The notes: generated by a model from the letters alone, not told the origin. A DNA stretch of 64,000 nucleotides from Bacteroidaceae bacterium (GCA_024398435.1 JAKSJD010000002.1:186001-250000); one strand, 5' to 3'; counted from the first letter of the stretch, positions 19,648 through 28,331 are shown. Translations and numbers: made by a program.

Positions 19648-20274
19648 ATGAAACATACGAAATGGATAGTGATAGCAGTGGCTTTGCTGCTCTGTGGTTG
19701 TACGGAAGACGATGAACAGTGTCTCCCTTCCTACATCACTGAACTCGTGGAAGCCAATGCCAACGGAAAGAAGATAATTTCGTCGATTACTCTCGACGGC
19801 GGCACTTCCTATCAGTTGGCCAATACTGTGGCATGTTCCGTTGCCGACACCATTTATCGCTGCCTGTGTATGTTTGAGGTGACTGACGATGCAAAGGCAA
19901 AAATTTATTCTATTTCGAAAGTGTTCTCACCTCATGCAGTGGTCGATAGCCTTCTTGAAACTCGCCAAACCGACCCAGTGAAGTTGGTGAGCAGTTGGAC
20001 AACTGCAAAATATCTGAATGCACGTATAGGAATTCTCACTACAAGTGTGGGTTCCCATGCGTTTGCATTTTCGGAGGATAGCATTCGTGAGGATGCCGAC
20101 GGAACGCGTCATGCCTTCTTCACATTCCACCATAGACGTCCTGAAGGTGATGCCGAATCCTATACATCGACAATGTATCTGAGTTTGCCTCTCTCGGATT
20201 ATCCCGATTGCCGACGATTCACTCTCACTCTGCCAACCTACGATGGAATGGTGGACATTGAGGCGATTAGATGA
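19648..20274 (+). CDS. NigD-like lipoprotein
   Basis: A 208-residue lipoprotein (lipobox LLCGC, Cys18 followed by acidic TEDDE). The remainder resembles NigD-like proteins of Bacteroidales, with an N-terminal small beta domain and a C-terminal 'YLNARIGILTT...' to 'MYLSLPLSDYPD' region. Function of the family is unknown; NigD was named for a bacteriocin-linked locus in Prevotella. The Cys followed by acidic residues fits the surface-export signal of Bacteroidetes lipoproteins. It lies 11 nt behind the acyltransferase. Confidence 0.65.
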   Translation: MKHTKWIVIAVALLLCGCTEDDEQCLPSYITELVEANANGKKIISSITLDGGTSYQLANTVACSVADTIYRCLCMFEVTDDAKAKIYSISKVFSPHAVVDSLLETRQTDPVKLVSSWTTAKYLNARIGILTTSVGSHAFAFSEDSIREDADGTRHAFFTFHHRRPEGDAESYTSTMYLSLPLSDYPDCRRFTLTLPTYDGMVDIEAIR

Positions 20275-20338
20275 TGAACGATTTGATGATTAGACGATTA
20301 AAGGATAAAATATTAACAAACAGAATAGCAGTAAAACA

Positions 20339-23300
20339 ATGAAAACGTACAAAATCGTTAACAATGTGGCCGGATGGATAGTGTTCTGCATAGCAGCGTT
20401 CACTTACTGTTCCACAATCGAGCCAACTGCCAGTTTCTGGGATTGTCCTGAATTCATCACTACAGCAGCTAAGCTGGAAGTGGGACACCCACCTGGCGCA
20501 CCTTTCTTTATGCTTCTGGGAAACTTGTTCTCTCAGTTTGCAAGTGATTCAACCCAAGTAGCCAAGATGGTGAACATGATGTCGGCCCTCCTCAGTGCTG
20601 GCTGTATCTTGTTCCTCTTCTGGAGTATCACTCATTTGGCAAAGAAACTCATCTGCAAGGAAGATGAGATTTCCGTAGCTCAAATCATAGCAGTGATGGC
20701 CAGTGGAGTTGCCGGAGCATTGATTTACACTTGGAGCGACACATTCTGGTTCAGTGCCGTCGAAGGTGAAGTGTATGCATTCTCTTCTTTCCTCACTGCA
20801 CTCGTGTTCTGGCTCATCCTCAAGTGGGAGGAAAAGGCAGATATGCCAGGAAGCGACCGTTGGCTTGTATTGATTGCCTATCTTGTAGGCCTCAGTATCG
20901 GTGTCCACTTGCTCAATTTGCTCTGCATTCCAGCAATGGTGCTCGTATTCTACTACAAGCGTGCAAAGAATCCAACTGGCAAAGGTTCGCTCCTTGCTCT
21001 TGGAGTTTCTGTAATCGTCATTGCAGCAGTGCTTTATGGAGTTGTACCAGGTATCGTGAAGGTCGGTGGTTGGTTTGAGTTGCTCTTCGTCAATCAGATG
21101 GGCCTCTCATTCAATACAGGTCTCTACACTTATCTCGTGCTCCTCGTATTGGCAATCATTTGGGCATTGTGGGAAACTACCCGTGCTACAAGCAAGAATC
21201 GTATGAACATTGCATTCCTCCTTTGCGTGGCATTGCTTGGTATTCCATTCTATGGCAAGGGTTGGGCAAGTGTTGTGATTGGCGTTATCGTTTTGGCCAT
21301 CATCGCTTATTTGCTCTTCAATGTTCCAAAGATTACGGCTAAGGGTCTCAACACCACTATCCTCTGCTTTGCATTGATGGTAGTTGGTTACTCCTCTTAT
21401 GCAGTTATCGTGATTCGTTCTACTGCAAATCCTCCAATGGATCAAAACTCTCCAGAGGACGTATTCACTCTCGGCGAATATCTTGCCCGCGAACAATATG
21501 GAAAGCGTCCACTTTTCTGGGGACCTACTTATAAGTCGCAGCCAACAATCACTGAAGATGCTTCAGGTCGTTTGATTTATAAGGTAATCGACGGTGAACC
21601 AATCTATCGCCAGAAGGAAAAGGTAAATCCAACAGATCCTGACGAATACGAAGCAATCCGCAGTGATTTCGACTATGATTATCCTGCCAACCAGTGTATG
21701 CTCTTCCCTCGTATCTACGACCGCCGAAGCGACTCTCGATATGAAAGTTGGCTTGGAAACGTGCATACAAAGACAGTTAGCTTCGATATTCCTGGTCGAG
21801 GCAGTGACACGATGACCATCCCAACACAGTACGACAACATGCGCTTCTTCTTCTCTTATCAGATGAATTTCATGTATTGGCGCTACTTCATGTGGAACTT
21901 TGCCGGACGTCAGAACGACATTCAGTGTCTTGGCGAATTGGAGCATGGCAACTGGATTACTGGTATCGATTTCCTCGACGATATGCGTCTTGGCGATCAG
22001 GATTTGCTTCCAACCGACTTGAAGGAAAACAAGGGTCACAACGTGTTCTATTGTTTGCCTCTCATTCTAGGTCTTCTTGGCTTGCTCTGGCAGGCATTCC
22101 GTGGAAAGCAGGGCATTCAGCAGTTCTGGGTTGTATTCTTCCTCTTCTTCATGACAGGTATTGCAATCGTTCTCTACCTCAACCAAACTCCAGGTCAGCC
22201 ACGTGAGCGTGACTATGCTTATGCTGGTTCGTTCTATGCATTTGCAATGTGGTGTGGACTTGGAATCACTGCCATCTATACATGGCTTGAGAAGTTTATC
22301 AACGAGAAACTCGGAAAGAAGAACACTGCCCTCATCGCAGCTCTCATTGCTTGCATTCCAGCAGTTGCAGTGCCTTTGCAGATGGTCAGCCAAACTTGGG
22401 ACGACCACGACCGCAGCGATAGATACATGTGTCGTGATTTCGGTTTGAACTATCTTGAAACCATTCCAAAGGACGGTGTAATCTTCACCAACGGTGATAA
22501 CGATACATTCCCACTTTGGTACAACGAAGATACTGAGGGCAACCGCACCGACGTTCGCGTCTGCAACCTCTCTTATCTCAATACCGACTGGTACATCGAC
22601 CAAATGAAACGCCCTGTATTCGAAGGCGAAGGCAAGTCGAGCCCATTGCCAATCTCGTGGACACGCCTCCAGTATGTTTCTGGTACGAACGAAACGGCAG
22701 AGGTCAATCCTACAATGTTCCTCAGTGGACAGGAGATTCAGATGAAGGACGTTGTCAAGCAGTTCTATGCTGAGAATCCGGAACTTGCAAAGCGTCTTTG
22801 GGGTGAAGAGCCATTCGAACTCACTAATGCTATCCATAAGTTCCTTCTCAAGGACAATATCCCTGACGACTTGAAGGATCTCGTGAAGGACTTCGAACCA
22901 TGTTTGCCATCCGACACGTTGTATATTAATGTGGACAAGGCAGCCGTTCGCAAGTCGGGCATGAAGTTGGTAAACGACTCAATCCCTGACAAGATGGTTA
23001 TCGACTTGGCCGGACAAGGACAAGTGCTCAAGAGTTTCATCATGATGCTCGAAATGATTGGACAGAGCAATTTCAGCCGTCCATTCTATATGTCGACAAC
23101 AGTAGGACCTGACAACTTCGGCAACCTCTGGCGCCATTTCGTTCAGGAAGGTCTTGCTTGGCGAATCACTCCTTATTCATTTGCCGACAACAACAAGCAA
23201 CAAACCGCTGTCGACACTGAAAAGATGTACGACAACATGATGAACAAATACCGTTATGGCAATCTCAAGCAGCCAGATCTCTATCTCGACGAGACAACCA

Positions 23301-23776
23301 TGCGTCTTTGCAACACCCACCGTCGTTGGTTTGCACATCTCATCACATCTCTCATCGACGAGGGCAAGTATGATAAGGCTCTCAAGGCACTTGATAAGTG
23401 TACGATGGAAATTCCTGACTACAACGTGCCTTTCGCAGCCGAGAACGGAGCTCTCGACCTTGCCAGCGGCTATATTGTCTGCGGACAGATTGAGAAGGGC
23501 TTGAAGATTTACGATGCCATCGAGAAGCGTTCAAATGAGTATATCCAATTCTACTCGTCGCTCAACGACCAGCGCTTTGCTGCTGCTTGGCGTGATTGCA
23601 AGAGCGAAATCATTGCATTGGCAGAGGTTCAGCGTGCTTACGAGGCACTCGGACAATCGGCCGATGCAGGCAACAAGGCAGCTCAATATGCAAAGATGGC
23701 TGAGCAGAAGCTCACATACGTGAACGACATCTATGTCAAGTTGGCATCCCGTGCCCAAGCATTAGGATTGCAATAG
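20339..23776 (+). CDS. DUF2723 membrane glycosyltransferase-like protein
   Basis: A 1145-residue integral membrane protein. Residues 1-360 contain about ten membrane helices, a further membrane cluster lies around 560-680, and the C-terminal third (about 1000-1145) is soluble and helical, TPR-like. The first loop 'TIEPTASFWDCPEFI' holds the acidic residues expected of GT-C enzymes; DUF2723 proteins are related to protein O-mannosyltransferases. The likely role is transfer of a sugar from a lipid carrier to exported proteins, a plausible partner of the nearby GDP-fucose genes, but that is inference. Confidence 0.88.
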   Translation: MKTYKIVNNVAGWIVFCIAAFTYCSTIEPTASFWDCPEFITTAAKLEVGHPPGAPFFMLLGNLFSQFASDSTQVAKMVNMMSALLSAGCILFLFWSITHLAKKLICKEDEISVAQIIAVMASGVAGALIYTWSDTFWFSAVEGEVYAFSSFLTALVFWLILKWEEKADMPGSDRWLVLIAYLVGLSIGVHLLNLLCIPAMVLVFYYKRAKNPTGKGSLLALGVSVIVIAAVLYGVVPGIVKVGGWFELLFVNQMGLSFNTGLYTYLVLLVLAIIWALWETTRATSKNRMNIAFLLCVALLGIPFYGKGWASVVIGVIVLAIIAYLLFNVPKITAKGLNTTILCFALMVVGYSSYAVIVIRSTANPPMDQNSPEDVFTLGEYLAREQYGKRPLFWGPTYKSQPTITEDASGRLIYKVIDGEPIYRQKEKVNPTDPDEYEAIRSDFDYDYPANQCMLFPRIYDRRSDSRYESWLGNVHTKTVSFDIPGRGSDTMTIPTQYDNMRFFFSYQMNFMYWRYFMWNFAGRQNDIQCLGELEHGNWITGIDFLDDMRLGDQDLLPTDLKENKGHNVFYCLPLILGLLGLLWQAFRGKQGIQQFWVVFFLFFMTGIAIVLYLNQTPGQPRERDYAYAGSFYAFAMWCGLGITAIYTWLEKFINEKLGKKNTALIAALIACIPAVAVPLQMVSQTWDDHDRSDRYMCRDFGLNYLETIPKDGVIFTNGDNDTFPLWYNEDTEGNRTDVRVCNLSYLNTDWYIDQMKRPVFEGEGKSSPLPISWTRLQYVSGTNETAEVNPTMFLSGQEIQMKDVVKQFYAENPELAKRLWGEEPFELTNAIHKFLLKDNIPDDLKDLVKDFEPCLPSDTLYINVDKAAVRKSGMKLVNDSIPDKMVIDLAGQGQVLKSFIMMLEMIGQSNFSRPFYMSTTVGPDNFGNLWRHFVQEGLAWRITPYSFADNNKQQTAVDTEKMYDNMMNKYRYGNLKQPDLYLDETTMRLCNTHRRWFAHLITSLIDEGKYDKALKALDKCTMEIPDYNVPFAAENGALDLASGYIVCGQIEKGLKIYDAIEKRSNEYIQFYSSLNDQRFAAAWRDCKSEIIALAEVQRAYEALGQSADAGNKAAQYAKMAEQKLTYVNDIYVKLASRAQALGLQ

Positions 23777-23777
23777 A

Positions 23778-24419
23778 ATGATAATCGAACAACCAAGCAA
23801 GTGGTTACGATGGCTCTATCCCAGTGCCATCTGGAGAATGGACCCAACGGAGAAGGCAGTGTATCTGACTTTCGACGATGGGCCTATTCCCGAAGCCACA
23901 CCTTTCATCCTCGACACTCTCGACCGCTACGGAGTGAAGGCAACTTTCTTCATGGTGGGCGACAATGTGGGCAAATACCCGCATTTGAAGCAGCAGATAG
24001 AGGATAAAGGCCACCGATTGGGCAACCATACATTCAATCATATCGGCGGTTTCGGCTACCACAGCAAGGAGTTCTTGGAGAACACGTACAAGGCCGATGC
24101 TCTCATCCATTCACATCTTTTCCGCCCACCTCGCGGTTGGATGCGATGGACGCAATACATGATTCTTCGCAAGAAGTTCACCATCATCATGTGGGACGTC
24201 GTAACCCGCGACTACAGCCGACTTCTCACGGCCGATGAAGTGGTGGACAACGTGAAGCGCTACACGCGCCCTGGAAGCATCATCACCTTCCACGATTCTC
24301 TGAAAAGTATCGACAAACTCCGTACAGCCCTTCCTCGTTCCATCGAATGGCTTCAACAGGAAGGCTACGAATTCAAGTTGTTTGATGAAAACCAACCTCG
24401 CAGCCGTCATCTCAAATAG
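23778..24419 (+). CDS. Polysaccharide deacetylase
   Basis: A 213-residue NodB-type (CE4) deacetylase. Motif 1 is LTFDDGP (catalytic Asp and metal Asp, about 31-37), motif 2 is 'NHTFNHIGG' (metal His pair), motif 3 'RPPRGWMRW', and the late motif 'SIITFHDS'. No signal peptide is visible, so it may work at the inner face or be exported another way. It starts 1 nt after the DUF2723 stop and its 3' end overlaps queG by 35 nt, so these three are one transcript. Substrate: peptidoglycan or an acetylated glycan, unresolved. Confidence 0.9.
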   Translation: MIIEQPSKWLRWLYPSAIWRMDPTEKAVYLTFDDGPIPEATPFILDTLDRYGVKATFFMVGDNVGKYPHLKQQIEDKGHRLGNHTFNHIGGFGYHSKEFLENTYKADALIHSHLFRPPRGWMRWTQYMILRKKFTIIMWDVVTRDYSRLLTADEVVDNVKRYTRPGSIITFHDSLKSIDKLRTALPRSIEWLQQEGYEFKLFDENQPRSRHLK

Positions 24420-25377
24420 TATAAAAGCCGAAGCAATGCGCCTCGGCTTTTCTGCATGCGGAATAGCGCGTGCAGAGGTTGTTGATGCTCCTACACAAGC
24501 CGTTTTCAATGATTGGCTCAAGCAAGGAGGCAATGCCGAGATGGAATATATGACCAATTATCCTGACCTTCGGTTCGACCCTCGTCAGTTGCTCCCCGGT
24601 TGCCAATCCGTCATTTCCCTTGCTCTCAACTATTTTCCCTCTCAAAAGCTCACATCTTCCCAGTGCCAGTTTGCTTACTATGCCTATGGCAAGGATTATC
24701 ACGACGTGATGCGAAGGAAGATGCAGCAGTTGGCGGAGTTTATTGATAATATTAGTCAACAGGTCAACAAGTCAACAGGTCAGCAAGTCTCCCCTACAAG
24801 GGGAGATTCAGAGGGGTCTTCTTTCCGTCTCTGCGTGGATACTGCGCCGATTCTTGAGCGTTACTGGGCAGAGCGGGCAGGCATAGGATGGATAGGGAAG
24901 AACCATCTGCTCATCATTCCGGGCAAAGGCAGTTTTCATGTTCTGGGCGAAATCCTCACCACCATTCCTCTGATTTACGACGAACCGATGACGAACCGAT
25001 GCGGCGACTGCACTCGTTGTCTTCAGGTTTGTCCCAACAAGGCATTGCACCTTGATGGCTATTTTGATTCGTCGCATTGTCTGTCGTATCTTTCGATTGA
25101 ATACAGAGGTCAGTTCGACTCTCCCGACAAGGCGCGTTCAATATCGAATCTCCATCCATACATCTATGGTTGCGACCGTTGCCAGTTGGTGTGTCCCCAC
25201 AACCGTGAGGCAGAACCTACCCGAGTGGCAGAGTTCCACCCAACGGCTGAATTTCTGGGGATGACTCCTGCTGATTGGCAGTCGCTCACGCTTGAGCAGT
25301 ACCAGCGACTTTTCCGTGGTTCGGCTGTCAAGCGAGTGAAATATGCGGGGTTGAAGCGCAACATCGATATGAAGTAA
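24385..25377 (+). CDS. queG: Epoxyqueuosine reductase with in-frame repeat insertion
   Basis: A 330-residue cobalamin and Fe-S enzyme that reduces epoxyqueuosine to queuosine in tRNA. Two ferredoxin-type clusters are visible: 'CGDCTRCLQVCPNKAL' and 'CDRCQLVCPHN'. The family motif 'DTAPILERYWAERAGIGWIGK' region is split from the preceding helix by about 18-20 extra residues (SQQVNKSTGQQVSPTRGDSE..., roughly residues 123-147). That insertion is encoded by DNA resembling intergenic repeats here. The ATG at 24385 lies inside the deacetylase gene; a later ATG at 24436 is possible but would cut the usual N-terminus. Confidence 0.93.
   Translation: MKTNLAAVISNSIKAEAMRLGFSACGIARAEVVDAPTQAVFNDWLKQGGNAEMEYMTNYPDLRFDPRQLLPGCQSVISLALNYFPSQKLTSSQCQFAYYAYGKDYHDVMRRKMQQLAEFIDNISQQVNKSTGQQVSPTRGDSEGSSFRLCVDTAPILERYWAERAGIGWIGKNHLLIIPGKGSFHVLGEILTTIPLIYDEPMTNRCGDCTRCLQVCPNKALHLDGYFDSSHCLSYLSIEYRGQFDSPDKARSISNLHPYIYGCDRCQLVCPHNREAEPTRVAEFHPTAEFLGMTPADWQSLTLEQYQRLFRGSAVKRVKYAGLKRNIDMK
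24754..24823 (+). repeat. REP-like insertion inside queG
   Basis: Three to four GTCAACAGGTCAACAAG-type repeats are followed by AAGTCTCCCCT, ACAAGGGGAG and ATTCAGAGGGGTC. The second half closely matches spacer sequences at 27790-27800 and 47432-47463. It keeps the reading frame of queG. Confidence 0.7.
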
Positions 25378-25416
25378 TTCCAGCTCTCTTATCGTTCCAG
25401 TGGCTTCGCACATGCG

Positions 25417-25747
25417 AAGCGTTGCGCGTTGCAGCGTTGCAGTCGATTTTGTCATGTATGCAGTTCTTTCTTTTCCTAAGATTTTATAGGATTACTAAGA
25501 TTCTTATTATTAATTATAATTATAATATTAATAATATATATATAATAATATAATACACATATATATAATATACTATATATACTATTACTACTATTAATAA
25601 CTATTATATACTATATACTATATATATATAATATAATAATATATAAATATACTATATATAATATATTGATATATAGATAGTTAAGTGGAGAAAATGGGAA
25701 ATGCAGGTATTACGAAAACAGCTGCAACGCTGCAACGCGCAACGCTT
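25417..25747. repeat. Perfect 26-nt inverted repeat flanking a TA-rich island
   Basis: The arm at 25417-25442 (AAGCGTTGCGCGTTGCAGCG...) is the exact reverse complement of 25722-25747. The 279-nt interior is nearly all A and T in TATA-type runs. A copy of one arm, joined to CCTATATTTTGATA, recurs at 27736-27773. Confidence 0.85.
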
Positions 25748-25763
25748 GATTGGAATAATTCCT

Positions 25764-25868
25764 CGCGCTTCGGAGAGTAAAACATCGCGCTTCGGAGAGT
25801 AAAACATCGCGGTTCGAAGGGTGATTTCTTGCGGTTCGAAGGGGGATTTCTTGCGGTTCGGGAGCCCT
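25764..25868. repeat. Tandem repeat, five units of 22-23 nt
   Basis: Two identical units CGCGCTTCGGAGAGTAAAAC(AT) are followed by two units of the form GCGGTTCGAAGGG(T/G)GATTTCTT and a partial fifth GCGGTTCGGGAG. A degenerate minisatellite with two sub-types. Confidence 0.8.
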
Positions 25869-25947
25869 TTCCTTGCTAAACTCTTAGAGCTTTCTTGTTA
25901 ATAAATGTTAAAAATGAGGGGTAGAGTGCATTTTTATCTAATTATAT

Positions 25948-25978
25948 TTGGAAATATGTAAAGAATACTTTACCTTTG
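25948..25978 (+). promoter_or_regulatory. Promoter of the membrane protein/XRE pair
   Basis: TTG (25948-25950), 20 nt, TACCTTTG (25971-25978); leader of about 43 nt. Confidence 0.8.
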
Positions 25979-26027
25979 CACTCGCAAACTTGACAAATCA
26001 TTTGTTTAATCATTAAATAAGAAAAGA

Positions 26028-26501
26028 ATGGAAAAGAAATCGTTTTTATTGCCTCATTGCTGCCAAATCATCGGTTGGTGGCTGCTTGGCTTGGTTGCAG
26101 TGCTATGCATCACATTCGTAATCATTAGTTACAACGCGGGAGCGGGAGCCGCTGAGGTGGGCGACTTTACTCGGAATCTCTATGCGTTTGGATTCTACTT
26201 TTTGCCTAATATTGCCCTCTTGCTCATTTGCCTTTCGAGAGAGAAGGAGGAGGACGAATACATCAGCTTTATCCGCAGCCGTTCAGTGTTTATTGTAGTA
26301 GTATTTGGCTTCGTGGGTGGTATGCTGCTTAGTGCGTTTGCTGGATATTCCTTCCGCATGATGAGCGCCGAATTCGTTGGACGGTTCATGATGTATGCCC
26401 AATGGTTCCCCAACAGGGCTGTGCTTGCAATCGTGTATCTGCTTATTTTCAAGGGAACATTGTTTGTTAACAAATTAAAGAGTCGTGGCAATGGAGAATA
26501 A
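26028..26501 (+). CDS. Four-helix membrane protein of unknown function
   Basis: A 157-residue protein with four predicted membrane helices (about 17-40, 58-77, 92-114, 126-148) and no recognised catalytic motif. I do not recognise the family by name. It overlaps the following XRE-type regulator gene by 11 nt, an arrangement seen often in bacteria where a small DUF-type membrane protein is paired with a YozG-like regulator. It has its own strong promoter and terminator, so the two genes form a self-contained unit. Confidence 0.8.
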   Translation: MEKKSFLLPHCCQIIGWWLLGLVAVLCITFVIISYNAGAGAAEVGDFTRNLYAFGFYFLPNIALLLICLSREKEEDEYISFIRSRSVFIVVVFGFVGGMLLSAFAGYSFRMMSAEFVGRFMMYAQWFPNRAVLAIVYLLIFKGTLFVNKLKSRGNGE

Positions 26502-26691
26502 TCTTAGAGTGGAACGCGCAATCAAGCGCATCAGTCAGGCCCAGTTGGCCGAGGCAATAGGTGTAAGCCGACAAACTATCTTCGCTATCGAGAACAATAA
26601 ATTCGTGCCAAGTACGGAACTTGCCCTCCGCCTTTCTGCCTACTTCGGCAAGACGGTGAACGAGCTCTTCTGGCTTACAGACGGGAAATGA
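26491..26691 (+). CDS. Small XRE-family HTH regulator
   Basis: A 66-residue helix-turn-helix protein: 'RAIKRISQAQLAEAIGVSRQ' (about 8-27) then 'TIFAIENNKFVPSTELALRL' and the ending FGKTVNELFWL, the pattern of the short YozG-type Cro/CI regulators. The ATG at 26491 is preferred over the GTG at 26485. It overlaps the membrane gene by 11 nt and likely controls the pair; operator unknown. Confidence 0.88.
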   Translation: MENNLRVERAIKRISQAQLAEAIGVSRQTIFAIENNKFVPSTELALRLSAYFGKTVNELFWLTDGK

Positions 26692-26792
26692 TGGAAGGAG
26701 GAGCCCCTTTCTGTTTCCACGGGGGGGCGGTAATCTAATAGTGTTTTCGTCGTGAGACGATGCGGATTTATAGTAATGATTTTTTTGTAAGT

Positions 26793-26822
26793 AAGGTCGG
26801 CTGGAGAGCTGACCTTTTTCTT
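26793..26822 (+). terminator. Terminator after the XRE gene
   Basis: AAGGTCGGCT, loop GGAG, AGCTGACCTT (9 of 10 paired), then TTTTTCTT on the plus strand. Confidence 0.8.
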
Positions 26823-26827
26823 GCGGT

Positions 26828-27604
26828 TTAGTACGAAGCACTGCAAGGGATGCCCATTTGGCGCACACGCTCTGCAATGGCATCGAGTTGGGCAGGAGTG
26901 GCCTTCCGGAGATTGTGGGAAGGCGTTTCTCGGTCGATAGTGTAGATCATCACCTCGCGCGGCTGGATTCGCTTCACGGCTTCGAGCCAAGGGCGAACAA
27001 AATCATCGGAAATGTTAGCAACCTCCTGTCCCTCATGCTCTCCTTGCATAAACATCGTCTGAATCACGCATCGGCGGCCAAACCGCGTCATTGCCTCAAT
27101 AATCTTCTCCACATCGTAGGAACGGCTCGCAGGGCGGTCGACCATCCGGATGTAGTCGGGGCAAACGGTGTCGAGCTTCAAGATGTTGTTGTCCACCTTC
27201 AAGAGAGCGTCAAACACGTCGGAGCGCAGAATCTGAGTGGCGTTGCTCAACACGCTGACCTTCGCACCGGGGCAGAGCTGATTCCTCAATTCTATCACAT
27301 CATCCACGATACCAGGGAACTCCGGATGCATGCAAGGTTCGCCGTTGCCGGCAAACGTGAGCACATCTGGGCATTCGCCCTCCTCCTTCATCTTCTCCAA
27401 CTGAAGGCGCAATGCTTCACGCACCTCCTCACGAGTGGGGAACGGACGATGAGGACGGAAATCCTTGTTGAATCCGCATTCGCAATAGATGCAATCAAAC
27501 GAGCAGCACTTCCCATCCGCCGGCAAGAGATTGATGCCGAGGGAAATGCCAAGGCGACGGCTGTGTACGGGCCCAAACACTGGTGATGAATACAATACTG
27601 TCAT
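26828..27604 (-). CDS. Radical SAM protein
   Basis: A 258-residue radical SAM enzyme. The cluster motif is CSFDCIYC (C-x3-C-x2-C, about residues 30-37), preceded by 'GPVHSRRLGISLGINL', the start typical of the COG0731-like Fe-S oxidoreductases; 'FAGNGEPCMHPEF' is the GGE-like motif. No SPASM-type Cys-rich C-terminus. The start at 27604 is chosen because a TAACTTTG box lies at 27613-27620, so the 10-codon longer frame would begin before transcription. The substrate is unknown; it stands alone. Confidence 0.85.
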   Translation of the reverse strand: MTVLYSSPVFGPVHSRRLGISLGINLLPADGKCCSFDCIYCECGFNKDFRPHRPFPTREEVREALRLQLEKMKEEGECPDVLTFAGNGEPCMHPEFPGIVDDVIELRNQLCPGAKVSVLSNATQILRSDVFDALLKVDNNILKLDTVCPDYIRMVDRPASRSYDVEKIIEAMTRFGRRCVIQTMFMQGEHEGQEVANISDDFVRPWLEAVKRIQPREVMIYTIDRETPSHNLRKATPAQLDAIAERVRQMGIPCSASY

Positions 27605-27612
27605 ATCGGGTG

Positions 27613-27620
27613 CAAAGTTA
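27613..27620 (-). promoter_or_regulatory. -7 element of the radical SAM gene
   Basis: Minus strand TAACTTTG, 8 nt upstream of the ATG at 27604, so the transcript would have almost no leader. No TTG at the usual distance. Confidence 0.55.
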
Positions 27621-27735
27621 CAAAAAAAAGCCAATACTCAATCTATCCAGATGCAGAATTGTACATTGACTCCGTCGAACTAAAGTTTGTACTTGGTAAA
27701 TTGTACATTGTACATTGTCCTTTGTAAATGAATAG

Positions 27736-27773
27736 GCGTTGCGCGTTGCAGCGTTGCACCTATATTTTGATAG
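27736..27773. repeat. Dispersed repeat, AAAATATAGGTG(M)AACGCTG family (minus)
   Basis: Reads GCGTTGCGCGTTGCAGCG then TTGCACCTATATTTTGATA. It joins the arm of the 25417-25747 element to the CCTATATTTT tail seen at 51873, 53751 and 56846, linking both groups into one family. Confidence 0.7.
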
Positions 27774-27896
27774 TATCACTTTGTGATAAGCCAACAAGAA
27801 GTCTCCCCTCGGGGTTTCTGTCCCCCGATAACGGGGGAACCGAAGGGGGTGTAAAGACCATTGAATTTAGAGAGGGCCATACAAAAAAAACGGCAA

Positions 27897-28290
27897 TGAC
27901 TTACATATTGACACCAACATATCGACTATGTTTTCTCTCCGCAAATTATCATAAATTTTTCGATTGCCAGCCCTGAGTCTTATGCTCATTCCCATTTCCT
28001 TGCAAGCAAGCTTGCAGATAAATGGTCAGAGCAAATCCTCAAAAGTCTTGTGCCAAGCCTTTCATTTGGCTGACAATATTAGAAGCAAATTCCCTCCGGA
28101 TGGAATTTATTTAAAATTTACGAATAATATTTGAGCGTAAGGCCGAAAGGCCGACTTGGAAGATGTGGAGCCTTTTGATGGGAACTCGTTCACAAAAAGA
28201 AGGAGTCACATCTTACAAAGGAAGCGAAGCGATACGCTCAAATCGATAATTTACGGAGAGAGAAAAACTGTAGTGTCATTATGTTAGTCA
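27897..28290. mobile_element. MITE-like element with imperfect terminal inverted repeats
   Basis: The ends read TGACTTACATATTGACAC (left, 27897-27914) and, reverse-complemented, TGACTAACATAATGACAC (right), 16 of 18 identical; a second inner match is TTTTCTCTCCGCAAATTATC against TTTTCTCTCTCCGTAAATTATC. Inside are nested palindromes: TTTGAGCGTA/TACGCTCAAA, AAGATGTG/CACATCTT, GGCCGAAAGGCC and TGCAAGC...GCTTGCA. About 390 bp, no ORF. Either a non-autonomous transposon relic or a structured RNA. Confidence 0.55.
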
Positions 28291-28291
28291 C

Positions 28292-28331
28292 TACCAAAAA
28301 AACAAAAGAGGGACTATCACTAGTGCCTCTT
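28292..28331 (-). terminator. Terminator of the minus-strand orphan unit
   Basis: Minus strand: AAGAGGCACTA, loop GTGA, TAGTCCCTCTT (one internal mismatch), followed by TTGTTTTTTTGG. Confidence 0.7.

Larger units (their letters stand above)
25378..26027. other. Repeat- and AT-rich spacer (650 nt)
   Basis: No gene. Holds a GCTTCGCA/TGCGAAGC palindrome (about 25403-25420), a 26-nt perfect inverted repeat around an AT island (25417-25747), a five-unit tandem repeat (25764-25868), and the promoter of the following membrane protein. Confidence 0.75.

Noticed and set aside
25764-25868. CRISPR array
   Set aside because: The units are directly adjacent with no spacers of unique sequence between them, and no cas genes are nearby.
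27728-27976. An 82-codon plus-strand frame
   Set aside because: It is made of two known repeat elements and the end of the MITE-like element.
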